Source: Raffaelea ambrosiae
Taxonomy: Eukaryota > Ascomycota > Sordariomycetes > Ophiostomatales > Ophiostomataceae
Direction of reading: 5' to 3'
Length of the DNA stretch: 64,000 nucleotides
Assembly (NCBI GenBank): GCA_002778195.1
Contig: PCDI01000001.1
Span: forward strand, 1,810,939 to 1,874,938
Below the pieces are notes generated by a model that saw only the letters and a program-made list of their open reading frames with translations, was not told the DNA's origin and searched no databases. Each line of letters starts with the position of its first letter. The stretch's first letter is position 1. Below, piece by piece: positions 1 through 10,729 of the stretch. The position numbers and the translations under genes are program-made.

Positions 1-177
1 TCAGTGGAGTCGCCCACCCTTTACATATTGGGATTAGATAAGTGTCGCAGCGCCCATGCCGCGCCTCCGCGCCCGACTGAGGAGCTGTGGGGAGAGAGAG
101 CGATAGTGGTCCAGGATAAAGACAAAGTCCCTGGAGCCATTCCCACCAGCTTTATCGCGGGAAATGCATTCCTCGTC

Positions 178-2636
178 ATGGCGACTCCAGGCCGGTTCTG
201 CGTCATGGATGCGTCCGTCCACAACGCCTCAACCAGCTTAGAAACAGGTGTGTGAGAGCCACTTGTCCCTATTGATTCCCTCTTTATACACCCCCCCNAA
301 ACTTTCTCGTCCAGTCAGCTACTATGTATATCACCCATTCTGGTCTCTCGTATCTTTCATTTTCCCCCCCTTTTCTTTTCTTTTCTTTTCTTTTCTTTTT
401 ATTGTATTTTATACTGATTGCCGCGTCCAGTGCCGTCTCGAAAGCGGAACCACGCAGTAAGTAGCCGGCCAACCTGTCCGAGGCTGCGGCTGGACGAAGA
501 AGCCGTGCCGTCCCGCTTTCTGATAATGCAGTCGTGTGTTCGTAGGGGGAGGATGCAGCCCTCTTATCCCATTTTGCTTATCTTGGAAAGAAAAGGCCAA
601 CAGTCTGACCTCCTTGTTCTTTTGCCCCTCCCGTGCCACAGTCCATCAGTTCTGCCGGCCCCGAGGCCAGGGTCCCGGACCCGGGCCCGGCCCTGTCGTA
701 TGGCGTCTGCTACAATTTCGTCGGCAACTCGTTTGTCCTGTCCGAGTCCCGGACATGGATGAAGGTCCACGACCCGGTGAGCAAGAGACCAAACACGCGG
801 CTTTCTCCGTCCCGGTTCTGAACCTTCTCTCATCAGCTTGTCCCGTAGGCATCCCAAGGCTTCCTGACCCGTGTGCCGGAAACAACCACGGGCGAGCTCC
901 AGAGTGCTGTCGCCACGGCCACAGCTGCCCTCCCAGCATGGACGTCCATGTCGGCCAGCAACCGGAGGAAGATCCTCTTCAACCTGCTGCCCATTCTCCG
1001 GCAGAACTCCTCGCGTATCGTGAGTTCAGACATCCGGGGAGGGCCCACTTGGTTTCGATTACACCCCCCCGCCCCCGATGCTCGTCACTGACACCACCGC
1101 AGAGGCACATGCTCTGCGTCGAGGTAGGAAAGACGCTCAACGATGCCGATGCCGAGTTTGAACGGGGCATGGATGCCATCGAGACCGCCTGCTCGGTGCC
1201 CAACGAGCTCGCGGGCCAGCACCACGTCAACCAATCCGCCGAAATCCACACCATCCAGGAGCCACTGGTAAGGAGCCCGTCGTCCCGGGGAGGAAACAAG
1301 CCAGGGGGGGTTTCTTGCTTGTACTGATGATCCCCCCCCCCCCCTCTAGGGCGTCTGTCTCATCATCAGCCCGTTCAACTTCCCCTTTTTGATCCCCCTC
1401 TGGTTCATCCCCTACGCCATCCTCGCCGGCAACACGGTCCTCCTCAAGCCGTCGGAGCGCACGCCGTCCGTCTCGCAGATCATGGCCGAGTGCTTTCTGC
1501 AGGCCGGGTTCCTGCCGGGCGTCTTCAATGTCCTGCACGGCGGCGCCAACGTGGTGACCACGCTGCTGTCGCAGCCCGTCATCCGCGCCGTCAGCTTTGT
1601 CGGCTCCACCATTGCCGGCGAGCAGGTCTACGAGCACGCCCGCGCCACGCGCAAGCGCATCCAGGTCGAGTGCAGCGGCAAGAACCACGGCGTGGTCCTG
1701 GACGACGCCGACAAGCGCAAGTCGCTGTACGCGATCGCCGGCAGCGCCTTTGGTGCCGCCGGCCAGCGGTGCATGGCGCTGAGCGTGGTGGTCTTTGTGG
1801 GCGCCACGCGGGACTGGATCGGCGAGCTGATCCAGGTGGCCGAGAGCCTGGTCGTGGGCTGCGGGCTGGACCCGCTCGTCGACGTCGGCCCCGTCATCAC
1901 CGCCGACACCAAGCAGCGCATCGAGGACACCATCACCGCCGCCGAGCACGAGGGCGCCAAGGTCGCCCTGGACGGCCGCAACTACAAGGTGCCCGACTAC
2001 CCGAGCGGCAACTTCATCGGCCCCACCATCCTGACCCAGGTGCAGCCCTACATGTCGTGCTACCAGGAGGAGATCTTTGGGCCGGTGCTGTGCTGTGTGG
2101 AGGCGGCCACGCTGGCCGAGGCCGTCGACCTGGTGAACAACAACCGATGTACGTGGTGAGAACTGGGGGGGGGGGGGGGGTTTAAAACGCAGAGACTTCT
2201 ATTAGGAAGGATTCCGGATCCGGATCCCTACTAACACGAATACGCAGATGGCAACGGTGTCACCCTATTCACCAGCTCGCCGACAAATGCGCGGGTGTTC
2301 CAACATTCGGTCAACGTTGGCCAGATAGGCATCAACGTGCCCGTGATTGGTATGATATCCGAGACACTATGGCCGTTTCAAGGGGCAGAAGACAAGAAAG
2401 TACGCCTACTAACACACTCCAGCCCCGTCTGGGCCCGTATTACGAACTGCGAACAAAGAATCATTCCTAGGCGGTATGTCTCCCGCCGTTGTCTCACGCC
2501 GCTAACCCACATCAACCGACATCAGGCCTTTGGCCCTCATAATAGCTAACGTCTCTTTCCAGACTTGAACGTGTACGGGAAGAGCAACGCACAGTTCTTC
2601 ACCATGACCAAAACCGTCACGTCAATATGGCATTGA
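178..2636 (+). CDS. Methylmalonate/malonate-semialdehyde dehydrogenase-like ALDH (8 exons)
   Basis: Aldehyde dehydrogenase of the acylating semialdehyde type. In the family this oxidises malonate or methylmalonate semialdehyde to acetyl- or propionyl-CoA in valine, beta-alanine and pyrimidine breakdown. Exons 178-247, 431-456, 642-776, 849-1019, 1103-1267, 1350-2148, 2248-2349, 2423-2473 and 2563-2636 join in phase to 530 residues, a normal length. Supporting motifs are ISPFNFP, LKPSER, SFVGSTIAGE, the catalytic-Cys motif GAAGQRCMALS (Cys about residue 330) and EEIFGPVL. From residue 190 the alignment to the family is unmistakable. The N-terminus (Met at 178, a 26-nt micro-exon) is least certain: the frame is open back to base 1, and no clear mitochondrial presequence is seen. 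Position 296 is Glu, in an ECSGKNH motif where classical family members carry Asn. The gene converges on the nucleosidase gene, with 240 bp between them. Confidence 0.85.
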
Positions 2637-2876
2637 CTGGAATGCCCAATCTTTATTTTCGACGGAAGCGTCTTTATGGTCAAAACTGGGGGAGTAAAAA
2701 AAAAAAACATGCTTGAATGGTGTTTGGAGGGAAGAAAATTTTGTGTATTCCATTGGTTCTTTTTGCTGTTCCTCTTGTATATGCCCTAGTTCTAGCGTCG
2801 CTGCTTCATCTTTCCATGGACCCAACAAATGATACATATATATGTGTGTCTACCTGACCGACCCTCGCCTCCCGTT

Positions 2877-4208
2877 TCAAGCACTTTGTGCCGCTGCTGC
2901 TGCTGCTTTGGCGTTGACGGCATCGGCGCTCTCGATGCACTCCTCAATGGTCTCCCAGAACTTGCGGTTGTCCATGCCCCGGGGAATCGTCACGCCCTCC
3001 TCGCCAGGCTTGAGCTTGGTCAGAATCGTCCGTCCCGTCTGCGTCTTGCCTGCCACGGCGTCTTCGTACGAGCCCTCTGTGACCACCTGGACGGCAAACC
3101 GTTCCTTTTGCCTGGCTTCGGTTCCTGTTTGTGCCTCCTCCCCGTGAAGGTCGTAGTCGTAAAAGGCGATCTCGCTCGGCGTTCCTCGCAGCACGGCAGC
3201 CACGGCGATGGGGTCGTGCAGCGGCGGGCCGGCGGTGATGCCGTACACATCGGCATACGTCTTGGCAAAGAACAGCAGCAGATCGACCAGCATTTGGCGC
3301 AGAACAGTCTTGCCGGGGCCCCGTGTTGGTGTGGTGTCCTTGTCATCAGCAACGCCGTAGAGAAGCATGTTGCGGACCTCTTTCGTGGCAATGACCTGGT
3401 GGGTCAGGTCCAGCGGTGCCATGATGGTCTTGGCCGCCAGCGCCCGGTTGTCCAAGACCGCCGCAGCCGCTTCCGGGTCGGCAATGATGTTGAACTCGGC
3501 CCAGGGTGTGTAGTTGCCAATGCGCTCCCGGTCGTCCACCTTGCCCATGGGGATGTCGGTGAAGCCGCCGCCGAAGACGCCACCCATCACGCTGAGGCCC
3601 TTGATGTGGGCGACGACCTGCGGATATTTTTGGAGCAGGCGGCCGACGTTGCTGAAGGGGCCCGTGGCCACCAGGTAGGCAGTCCCGGCCGGCTGGGCCA
3701 GGAGGGCCTCGGCCATGGCGTCGACGGCGTCGACGGCGGTGATGGGCGCGACCTTGGGCTGCGGCAGATGGTCGGTCCCGTCAATGCCCGACTCGCCGTG
3801 GATGTCGGTCGGGTGGTGCATCGGCGGACGGGCGATGCCGTGCTCGGAGCCCACATAAACAGGAACCTCCTCATGCTTGCCTATTGCCACCAGGATGGAG
3901 GCGGCATTAACGGCCGATTTTCTTAAAAGGATGGTTAGTTTTTTTGCTCTTTGTCTGTCCAGTAGCGACGCCCAGCCAGTCGGCCACGGCCAGCCTGAGA
4001 CAGGTGGCAAAACTCACTGTACAGCAGTGTTCCCGAACACGGTAGAAATCCCCAGCAGTTCGATCTGCGGGTGATAGGCGGCAAGGAGGATGGCAAATGT
4101 GTCCTAGAGAGCTGGTTAGAGTGAGTTTTTGTGTGCTCGTCTGGACAACAAACATACATCGTGGCCTGGGTCGCAGTCCAGCCACACGGGGATTTTGGCT
4201 GCCGCCAT
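2877..4208 (-). CDS. Inosine-uridine preferring nucleoside hydrolase
   Basis: Ribonucleoside hydrolase that cleaves the N-glycosidic bond of uridine or purine nucleosides to base plus ribose. Read on the minus strand, exons 4208-4158, 4103-4018 and 3921-2877 give 393 residues. The calcium- and ribose-binding motif DCDPGHDD lies at residues 11-18 and is split by the first intron between its last two Asp residues, which fixes the splice and the start MAAAKIPVW. Further family marks are a GNTAVQ segment, VPVYVGSEHG, ATGPFSNVG, a GLSVMGG-type segment, AEFNIIADPEAA and the distal active-site motif PPLHDPIAV. The C-terminus is Ala-rich. The neighbouring permease, oxygenase and semialdehyde dehydrogenase suggest a role in catabolic nucleoside use. 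Uridine versus purine specificity cannot be read from sequence. A GATA-core cluster lies about 0.5 kb upstream. Confidence 0.92.
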
Positions 4209-5871
4209 TACGAGAGTGGGTTACGAGTGACGACGAGGACGTGGAAGAGGCTCAGAAACGACTGGAAGGCCTGGCTGAATTCCAGCTTCAGACCTGCGTG
4301 GTTCTGTCTTGCTTTATGAGGTTCGGCGAGGCTCGGCGATTGAGACTCAACGGGCACCAGCAGCAAACTCTAGAATCAAGTCCATACACAAGACAGGCCT
4401 TGGCAGCAAGTGAGGTCACGTTTCGGGTCTCTGATGCAGGGCAAGGCTCGTCCCGGTTACACTGCCAACTGCAGGAAAAAGCAAAACGCCAACTTGGGCC
4501 ACTACGGTGTAGTTACTGCGGCCATGTGCTGGCAAGCAGCAGAGAGCCACTGGCCAATCATCGTTTCTCTCACGTAAGTGTTGGGCACCGTTTTTCTTTG
4601 TCATCGTCGCCGAGCAAACTCTACTGTGTGATCCACAAACGACGACCAAGAGAACCCAGCCAAGCACCAAACGCCCGGCACGACAAAACAAAACATCCAT
4701 ATCTCTCTGGCTGATACAGCCAGAGGCACTAATGATACGCATATCTCTCATATCTTCCGTATCTCGTCTGGCTGATATGATATGTGCTCAGCTGCGCTCG
4801 CTTTTTACGACAGATTCGTTGACTGAACTCGTGGTGTATTCGGAATGACTTGTCTTCCAAGATACAGAGAGATAGAGAGCTCTCCACTGGTTTCCCAGCT
4901 ATTGCCGGAGTTCCTATCTGTGAAGGTACGCTGTGGTAGACTTTATTTCGGCGCAGCCACCCCTGTAAGCAACGGAAGAAAATGCCCCCCCCGCGCAGCC
5001 ATTGGCTGCAGTTATACGACCAAGGCCGACAACCAATGGCAGTTGCGCGTCGTATTTCATTCACGTAAAACAAGCTTCTGGGTCTACTGCACTACCTACC
5101 TAGCGCTGGAACGCAGCGGATCGCACTTGCCTGTTCGGGCGTTGCCACCTGGGATCTCGCAAAAGGGAAAAGGGAGCCGGAGAGTTTTGAGGGCGAGCGC
5201 CAGTCGCACCTGCCATCTTTTCCACGACTGCAACTGTTCCACGATTGGCATGTCCGTACTTGCCTGTAAGATAGTATGGCATATTCCATATTGCTACCCA
5301 TACGGCAGTGCCTGTCCCACGGCTTCTGCGACATTTCGGCTTAGCCCGTTTGAACCCAAGCTCCAAGCTGTGCTTGTTTTGCGGCCACCAATGGATAGCG
5401 GCCAGGTTCGTCTGGCATGAACTCGACCACACAGACGGGGAGGGAGGCGATCTCGGGAGAGTCGTATTTGCTGGGCCAATGAGAGTCCCAGTCGCCCAAA
5501 ACCAGCCAAGGCCAGCTGGGCTTTTTGCGAGTGTGGGGAGGCAAACGAGCAAAAGAAAACGGAGAAGGCAGGGTCTGGTTGCTGCGCATCCGAAAACTCA
5601 TCGCCTTGCCGGCACTGCTGGAAGAGGAGGTGTTGTCGTATTCCGACGGCGAATTGCTTCTCGAGAATTGGCCAGGCCGTCTGGCGAGCATATGTTGCGG
5701 TTGTTTCGTTGAGCAGAAGAGATTTTCTGTCTTCTTCCCGTTCTCTTTGGAGCGTTTTTGAACTCAACTTTTGTTCTTCAACACGTCCATATCTCTTGTA
5801 TTCACAGCGTCTTACATCGACTCTTCTCTTCTTGTTTTTGTTCTGATACCCACCCGCCAACGCTTTCCATA
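4209..5871. other. Intergenic region between divergent nucleosidase and oxygenase genes
   Basis: About 1.66 kb between two divergently transcribed genes. It contains the GATA cluster at 4700-4874 and several short open frames without family motifs. No convincing gene was found. It probably holds the promoters of both neighbours. Confidence 0.6.
4700..4874. promoter_or_regulatory. Cluster of GATA cores (candidate nitrogen-regulatory region)
   Basis: Ten GATA cores on either strand begin at 4700, 4713, 4734, 4742, 4751, 4760, 4774, 4779, 4861 and 4871, eight of them within 83 bp. Random sequence would give fewer than one in that length. AreA/NIT2 GATA factors activate nitrogen-scavenging permease and hydrolase genes in ascomycetes. 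Only the core at 4871 fits the strict HGATAR form (agatag), so function is inferred. Confidence 0.4.
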
Positions 5872-7168
5872 ATGGCCGTCGACGTCCCAGAAGTGGCCAA
5901 TGTGGTGACAGTGTCACTGGCCGATCTCAAGAATGGTGAGACTACTCGAACTACCTGTGCCCCTTCCGCTCTGCCCGATACCAAGGACTTGGGGTGACTG
6001 ACAAGGGAGGGCAGACAACGTCCCCTTTGAAAAGCTGCAGGCCGCGTTTGGGCCAGACTCCCTCGGCATCCTGGTGGTCAAGGACGTGGCCCAGGAGTTT
6101 GTCCAGCTCCGCCAGCAGACCCTCTCCTATGCTTCTTATCTCGCCAATCTCCCCGAGGCTGAACTAGGTATGGTGGACCATTCGTTTATTGGCATCCCGC
6201 TGCATACGACCACGGTTGCTGTACGGTCTCTCTAATCACAAGTCCTGTACTCTCTCTTTGCAGCCAAGCTCGAGAAGCCGAGCGCCCAGTTCCTGACGGG
6301 CTGGTCCCTGGGCAAGGAGAAGCTCAAGGAGGGCCAGGTCGACACCTACAAGGGCTCGTACTACGCCAACTGTGCGTTTTACGTGGATCCGACCGCCGAG
6401 AGCGCCACGCCCACGGCCGACTTTTCTCGCGAGAACTTCCCCGAGTACCTGGCGCCCAATGCCTGGCCCGGCGAGGACGTCCTGCCGGGCTTCCGGGCCA
6501 GCGTGGAGCGGCTGTGCCGCCTGATGATCGACACGGCGGTGCTCGTGGCGCGCGCCTGCGACCGCTTCGCCGAGAAGGAGATTGCCGGCTACCCGCCGGG
6601 CTATGTCGAGCACTGCGTCAAGACGAGCACCACGACCAAGGCCCGCCTGCTGCACTACTTCCCGCTGGACCCCCGCACCACGCCGCCGCCCGACGCGGAC
6701 AACGACCAGTGGTGCACCACGCATCTGGACCACGGCTGCCTGACGGCCCTCACGTCGGCCATGTACATTGACGAGGGCCTGTCGCCGGCCACGGACCGCA
6801 CGCGGCCGGCCGGCGACGAGACACAGCTGCTGCCGCCGCTCAAGGAGCTGGCCGGCGGCTCGCCGGACCCGTCGGCGGGGCTCTACATCAAGTCGCGGTC
6901 GGGCCGGGTGGTCAAGGTCAACATCCCGCGCGACTGCATCGGCTTCCAGACCGGCGAGACGCTGGAGCGCATCACGCAGGGCCAGTTCAAGGCGGTGCCG
7001 CACTTTGTGCGCGGCATCAGCCACGGCCACGAGGGCGCGGAGAAGGTGGTGCGCAACACGCTGGCCATCTTTACGCAGCCGAACCTGGACGAGGAGGTGG
7101 ACCGGCAGCAGCACATCAACTTTGGCGAGTTCTCGCGGGGGGTGGTGACCAAGAACACGGTCTACTGA
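5872..7168 (+). CDS. 2-oxoglutarate/Fe(II)-dependent oxygenase, isopenicillin N synthase-like
   Basis: Soluble non-haem iron oxygenase of the IPNS-like double-stranded beta-helix family. Exons 5872-5935, 6015-6167 and 6264-7168 give 373 residues. Start context is cataATGgcc. The iron triad is visible as HLD (His226, Asp228) and a distal His in PHFVRG (His319). The co-substrate-binding Arg is in RNTLAIF (about Arg336). The N-terminal half has the LGILVVKDV and YKGSYYANCAFY segments of the plant/fungal subfamily whose substrates are mostly unknown. The final exon is very GC-rich. The next gene downstream on the same strand is the permease, 1.5 kb away. Thymine hydroxylase or nucleoside 2'-hydroxylase activity would fit the neighbourhood but cannot be shown from motifs. 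Confidence 0.85.
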
Positions 7169-7394
7169 AGGAGGGGGGGGGGGTTGTGTGTAATAATCTA
7201 CGTCCGCCAAGGGCCCTGTAAATGTAGCATACTTTTTCAGAAGCATCACCAGCACATGCATATCACCATGTACATAGTCAACCAAGAATAGCACGGCAAG
7301 AAGCAGATCGGAAGAGTCACAGTCTTTCATTCCCGAAAGCCGCGCACCAGGGGTGTGTGTGTGTGTGTGTGTGATAAAAACGAGACAGGCCCAG

Positions 7395-7430
7395 AAGTCC
7401 AAAGTCCAAAGTCCAAAAGTCCAAAAGTCC
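7395..7430. repeat. Short tandem repeat, aagtcca units
   Basis: Five adjacent 7-8 bp copies of an aagtcca motif differ only in the number of A residues. It lies in the 3' flank of the oxygenase gene. Confidence 0.8.
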
Positions 7431-8349
7431 AGACCTCGGCATTGCGGACTCCGCAGCTGGCGTGGAGTGTCCTGGGCTAGGGGACTGGGACGGGCATCCC
7501 ATTCCCTCATGAGATGGTACAATGTAGTTATGCATTTTGCGGAGAGGAGGGTACATGTTTTGGCGGTTGGGCCAGATAATGTACCCGCGTGCCCATGTAG
7601 CAAACAGGCTTATTTGCGCCGGGCGTGGTTGGTTGCAGCACTAAGACATGTGCACAGGACGGGGAACGCGGGTGGTCGTTAGTGGATGCATGGAAGCATG
7701 GAAAGCCACGGCCTTCCTTTTACGGACGACATGCGAAGGAACGTTCTGCAGTTTCACTGAGAGAGGGGCGCGAACAAAGAAACCGCAGAGAGTGTGCAGC
7801 GTTTGTTTTTATTTTTATTTTTAATAGTTCTTTGTCTCCTCCTTTGCGTCGGCCCGTTTATCGTCTACGTGCTCGGCTAGGTCTGGGCGTAGTACTGTGG
7901 TGAGCATGCATCGTCGCCCATTTTGTTGCGGTTTCTCGCCAATAGAAGACGGACGGGACAGCGTAGCCCTAGTGCAAGAAGTGCAAGCAGCGCACGAAAG
8001 ACTGGGGATAGCGTGCCAACGACAAAAATGGGGGGTGTGTGTGTGTGTGTGCCTTCTTGTGTTGGGCGAGGGCGACGAATCCGCTCCACAACGATAAGGG
8101 ATGTCCACAGCTGCTCTGGCACTTTTCTTTTTTTTTTGCCCGTCTCCAGCTAAACCGCTTCGATTCAACATGGAACTCTGCTTCTTTGGGATAGTCTCGA
8201 TCGAGCGTCTATGCTAATCGGGCTGCCTTGAGATAGCAACACGCGCAGGCACACAGGCATACGATCAAGAGGAAGCAGCACCAACCATAGCATACAAATC
8301 AGGGTAGCCGCTCCCATTTGGCGATTCAGAGACGAAGCTGTTTTGCCAG

Positions 8350-8664
8350 ACCTTTTTTTTTTTTTGTCTTGTGGTGCATCGTCTCATTTTTCTACCACTT
8401 GGACCACTGGACCCTGGTTCTCTGAAAACTTTTTCTCTCTTCTTCCACTTCTTACGGTCTTTTTGTGTTTCTTCCGTGCTTCTTTCGTCTGTTTCGTTTT
8501 TTTTTTGTTGTTTCTGTTTCTGTTTCTTTTTGTTTCGTTTCCGTCTCTTGTCCGTGGACAGACAAGGGCTCTCGTCCCTTTTCTCTCTTGTCCTTGTCTG
8601 TGGTATCACGCGATACGCCGATACACCTCATCCACGCAACACACCACACCACCCAGCTCTCGCC
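8350..8664 (+). promoter_or_regulatory. Pyrimidine-rich leader upstream of the NCS1 permease
   Basis: Roughly 300 bp of T/C-rich DNA end in a CA-rich stretch directly before the ATG at 8665. CT-rich tracts before a CA-rich start are common in highly expressed filamentous-fungal genes. No TATA box or specific factor site was identified. Confidence 0.4.
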
Positions 8665-10729
8665 ATGATTTACGAGAACTTCCCCCAGAAGTGCCGGAAC
8701 TTCAAGCATGCCTGCACCAGCTTCCGTGCCTTCCATCAATGGCTGCAGGTGCCGGTCACCGACATGGACGCGCACGGCCACCCGACCAGCAACGCGCGCT
8801 GGTCCAACGAGGATCTCGACCCGACGCCGGCCGAGAAGCGCACCTGGACCTGGGTCAACTACTGCACCTTTTACATTGCCCTGTCCTTTGGCAACTGGAC
8901 GCTCGGCAGCACCATGGTCGGCATCGGCCTGAACTGGTGGCAGGCCATTGTCGTCATCTTCGCGTCGCAGCTCATCTCCAGCATCGCCATGTTCTACAAC
9001 TCGCGCGCCGCCTCCGTCTACCACATCGGCTACCCCGTCGTCGCCCGCAGCGTCTTTGGCATGTTTGGCTCGTACTATGTCGTGGGCGCGCGTGCTCTGC
9101 TGGCCATTATCTGTGAGTGGGCTCTTTGTTCCTGTCCATCTGTCTTTCGTATTTGGTGCAGCTTTTTTTTTTTTTTTTTTTTTTTTTGGTGCGTTGTGAC
9201 ATGGACAACATGGTTGCTAACCAATTGGTACAGGGTACGGCATTCAATGTATGTGAAAAAAAAAAAGAACCCAATCACGTTTCTGTCGCGTTTCGTCGCT
9301 TCCACGCTGCCTCTCCTCGTCGCTGTCCCTTGGGTTCCTTGGCCAAGGTTGATTTGCCTCCCCCCATGATACTGACCTGCCCCTCCCCCCCCCAGTGTAC
9401 TCCGGCGCCAGCTTCCTCGAGGTCATCCTGCGCTGCATATGGGGCCAAGACTACTATGTCAAGATCAAGAACACCATTCCCGAAAGCATGGGCATCACCA
9501 GCGCCGGCATGGTGGCCTTTTTCCTGTTCTGGCTGATCCACATGTGGTTCACCCAGTACCGGCCCTACCAGCTGCGCTGGTTCTGGTGGTTCAAGATGGT
9601 CGTCATGGGCTTTGGCGTGTACGGCCTGTTCATCTTTTGCATGGTCAACACGCACAACGACATTGGCAGCGTGTTTGGCGGCACGCTGCCCAAGGGCGCG
9701 GCCAAGGCCTGGTTCATCATCCACGCCATCAACGCCGGCATGGGCAACACGGCCAACCTGATCACCAACCAGCCCGACATTGCCCGCTGGAGCAAGACCC
9801 GCACGGGCTCCATGTGGTCGCAGCTGGTCGCCAACCCCATCGCCGTCACCGCCTCGGCCACGCTCGGCATCCTCGCCACCGCCGCCATCAACAACGCGTG
9901 GGGCCTCGAGCTCTGGAACCCCTGGGACCTGTGCGAGGCCATCCTCGACCGCTACTGGACCGCCAAGTCGCGCACCGGCATGTTCTTCTGCGCCTTTGCC
10001 TGGACCGTCAGCCTGCTCGGCACCAACATCGCCGCCAACATGATCCCCTTTGGCAGCGACGTCACCCTGCTCTTCCCGCGCTACTTTACCATCCCGCGCG
10101 GCCAGTTCCTGGTCAACTGCCTCGCCTTTGCCATCTGCCCCTGGAAGATCCTGCAGTCCGCCAGCGTCTTCACCACTTTCTTGTCGGGCTATGGCCTCTT
10201 CATGGCCAGCGTGGCCGCCATCATGATCTGTGATTGTATGTATTGATCGATCGCAGCCTTGGGGCTCTTTGGATGGTCCACTGACTAACGCCCCGCAGAC
10301 TGGGTCCTGACCAAGGGCAACATCTTCATCGCCTACCTGTACGATCCGAGCAAGCAGAACCCGCACTACCACTACACGGGCGGCGTCAACATCCAGGCGT
10401 ACATTGCCTACGTCTGCGGCATCGCGCTGCCCTTCCCCGGCTTCGTCGGCACGCTGGGTCCCACCGTGTCGACCGCGGCCGAGTACATGGGCGACCTCGG
10501 CTGGTGCCTGTCGTTTGTCACGTCGTTTGTGGTGTACTATGTGATCTGCCTGTTCTGGCCGACGCAGAACCAGAAGCTGATCAAGCGGATGGGGTGCTCG
10601 TGGGAGCAGATGGCAGGCGAGGACATTGTGGCCATTGACGGCGCGCATCTGGCCGAGACCGGCCGGACGGTCCACATGGTCCACATGGTCAGCGACGAGG
10701 TCGTGGGCATGCCGTCCAAGGCCTATTAG
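8665..10729 (+). CDS. NCS1-family nucleobase/nucleoside permease (Fur-type)
   Basis: Plasma-membrane proton symporter of the NCS1 family, which imports uracil, uridine, allantoin or related compounds. Exons 8665-9112, 9234-9248, 9396-10235 and 10299-10729 give 577 residues with about 12 hydrophobic segments. Family marks are the soluble N-terminus with RWSNEDLDPTP, GNWTLGSTMVG, GYPVVARSVFGMFG, the WYGIQ segment (created only by including the 15-nt exon), ITNQPDIARW, IPFGSDVTLLFPRY and ICPWKILQSA. Intron 1 contains a T run of more than 20 bases and intron 2 is C/A-rich; both splice in phase. The substrate is not determinable here, but the nucleosidase and oxygenase neighbours favour a nucleoside or pyrimidine. 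Confidence 0.92.

Larger units (their letters stand above)
7169..8664. other. Intergenic region with simple repeats and permease leader
   Basis: No gene seen. It holds a GT microsatellite (about 7353-7372), an agtcca-type tandem repeat (7395-7430) and, near its end, a pyrimidine-rich leader before the permease start. Confidence 0.6.

Noticed and set aside
1..177. Open frame continuing upstream of the dehydrogenase Met at 178
   Set aside because: It could be part of a longer N-terminus, but it has no family similarity and no ATG in frame before 178. I kept 178 as the start and flagged the uncertainty.
4097..4714. 205-codon plus-strand frame overlapping the nucleosidase 5' end
   Set aside because: It runs antisense through the verified exons 1 and 2 of the nucleosidase and has no motif.
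6236..7603. 455-codon minus-strand frame opposite the oxygenase gene
   Set aside because: Shadow of strong GC3 bias in the sense exon; Arg/Ala/Leu/Val-rich with no motifs, while the sense strand has an intact enzyme.
9275..10684. 469-codon minus-strand frame opposite the permease
   Set aside because: Same antisense shadow effect; it crosses sense introns and lacks motifs.
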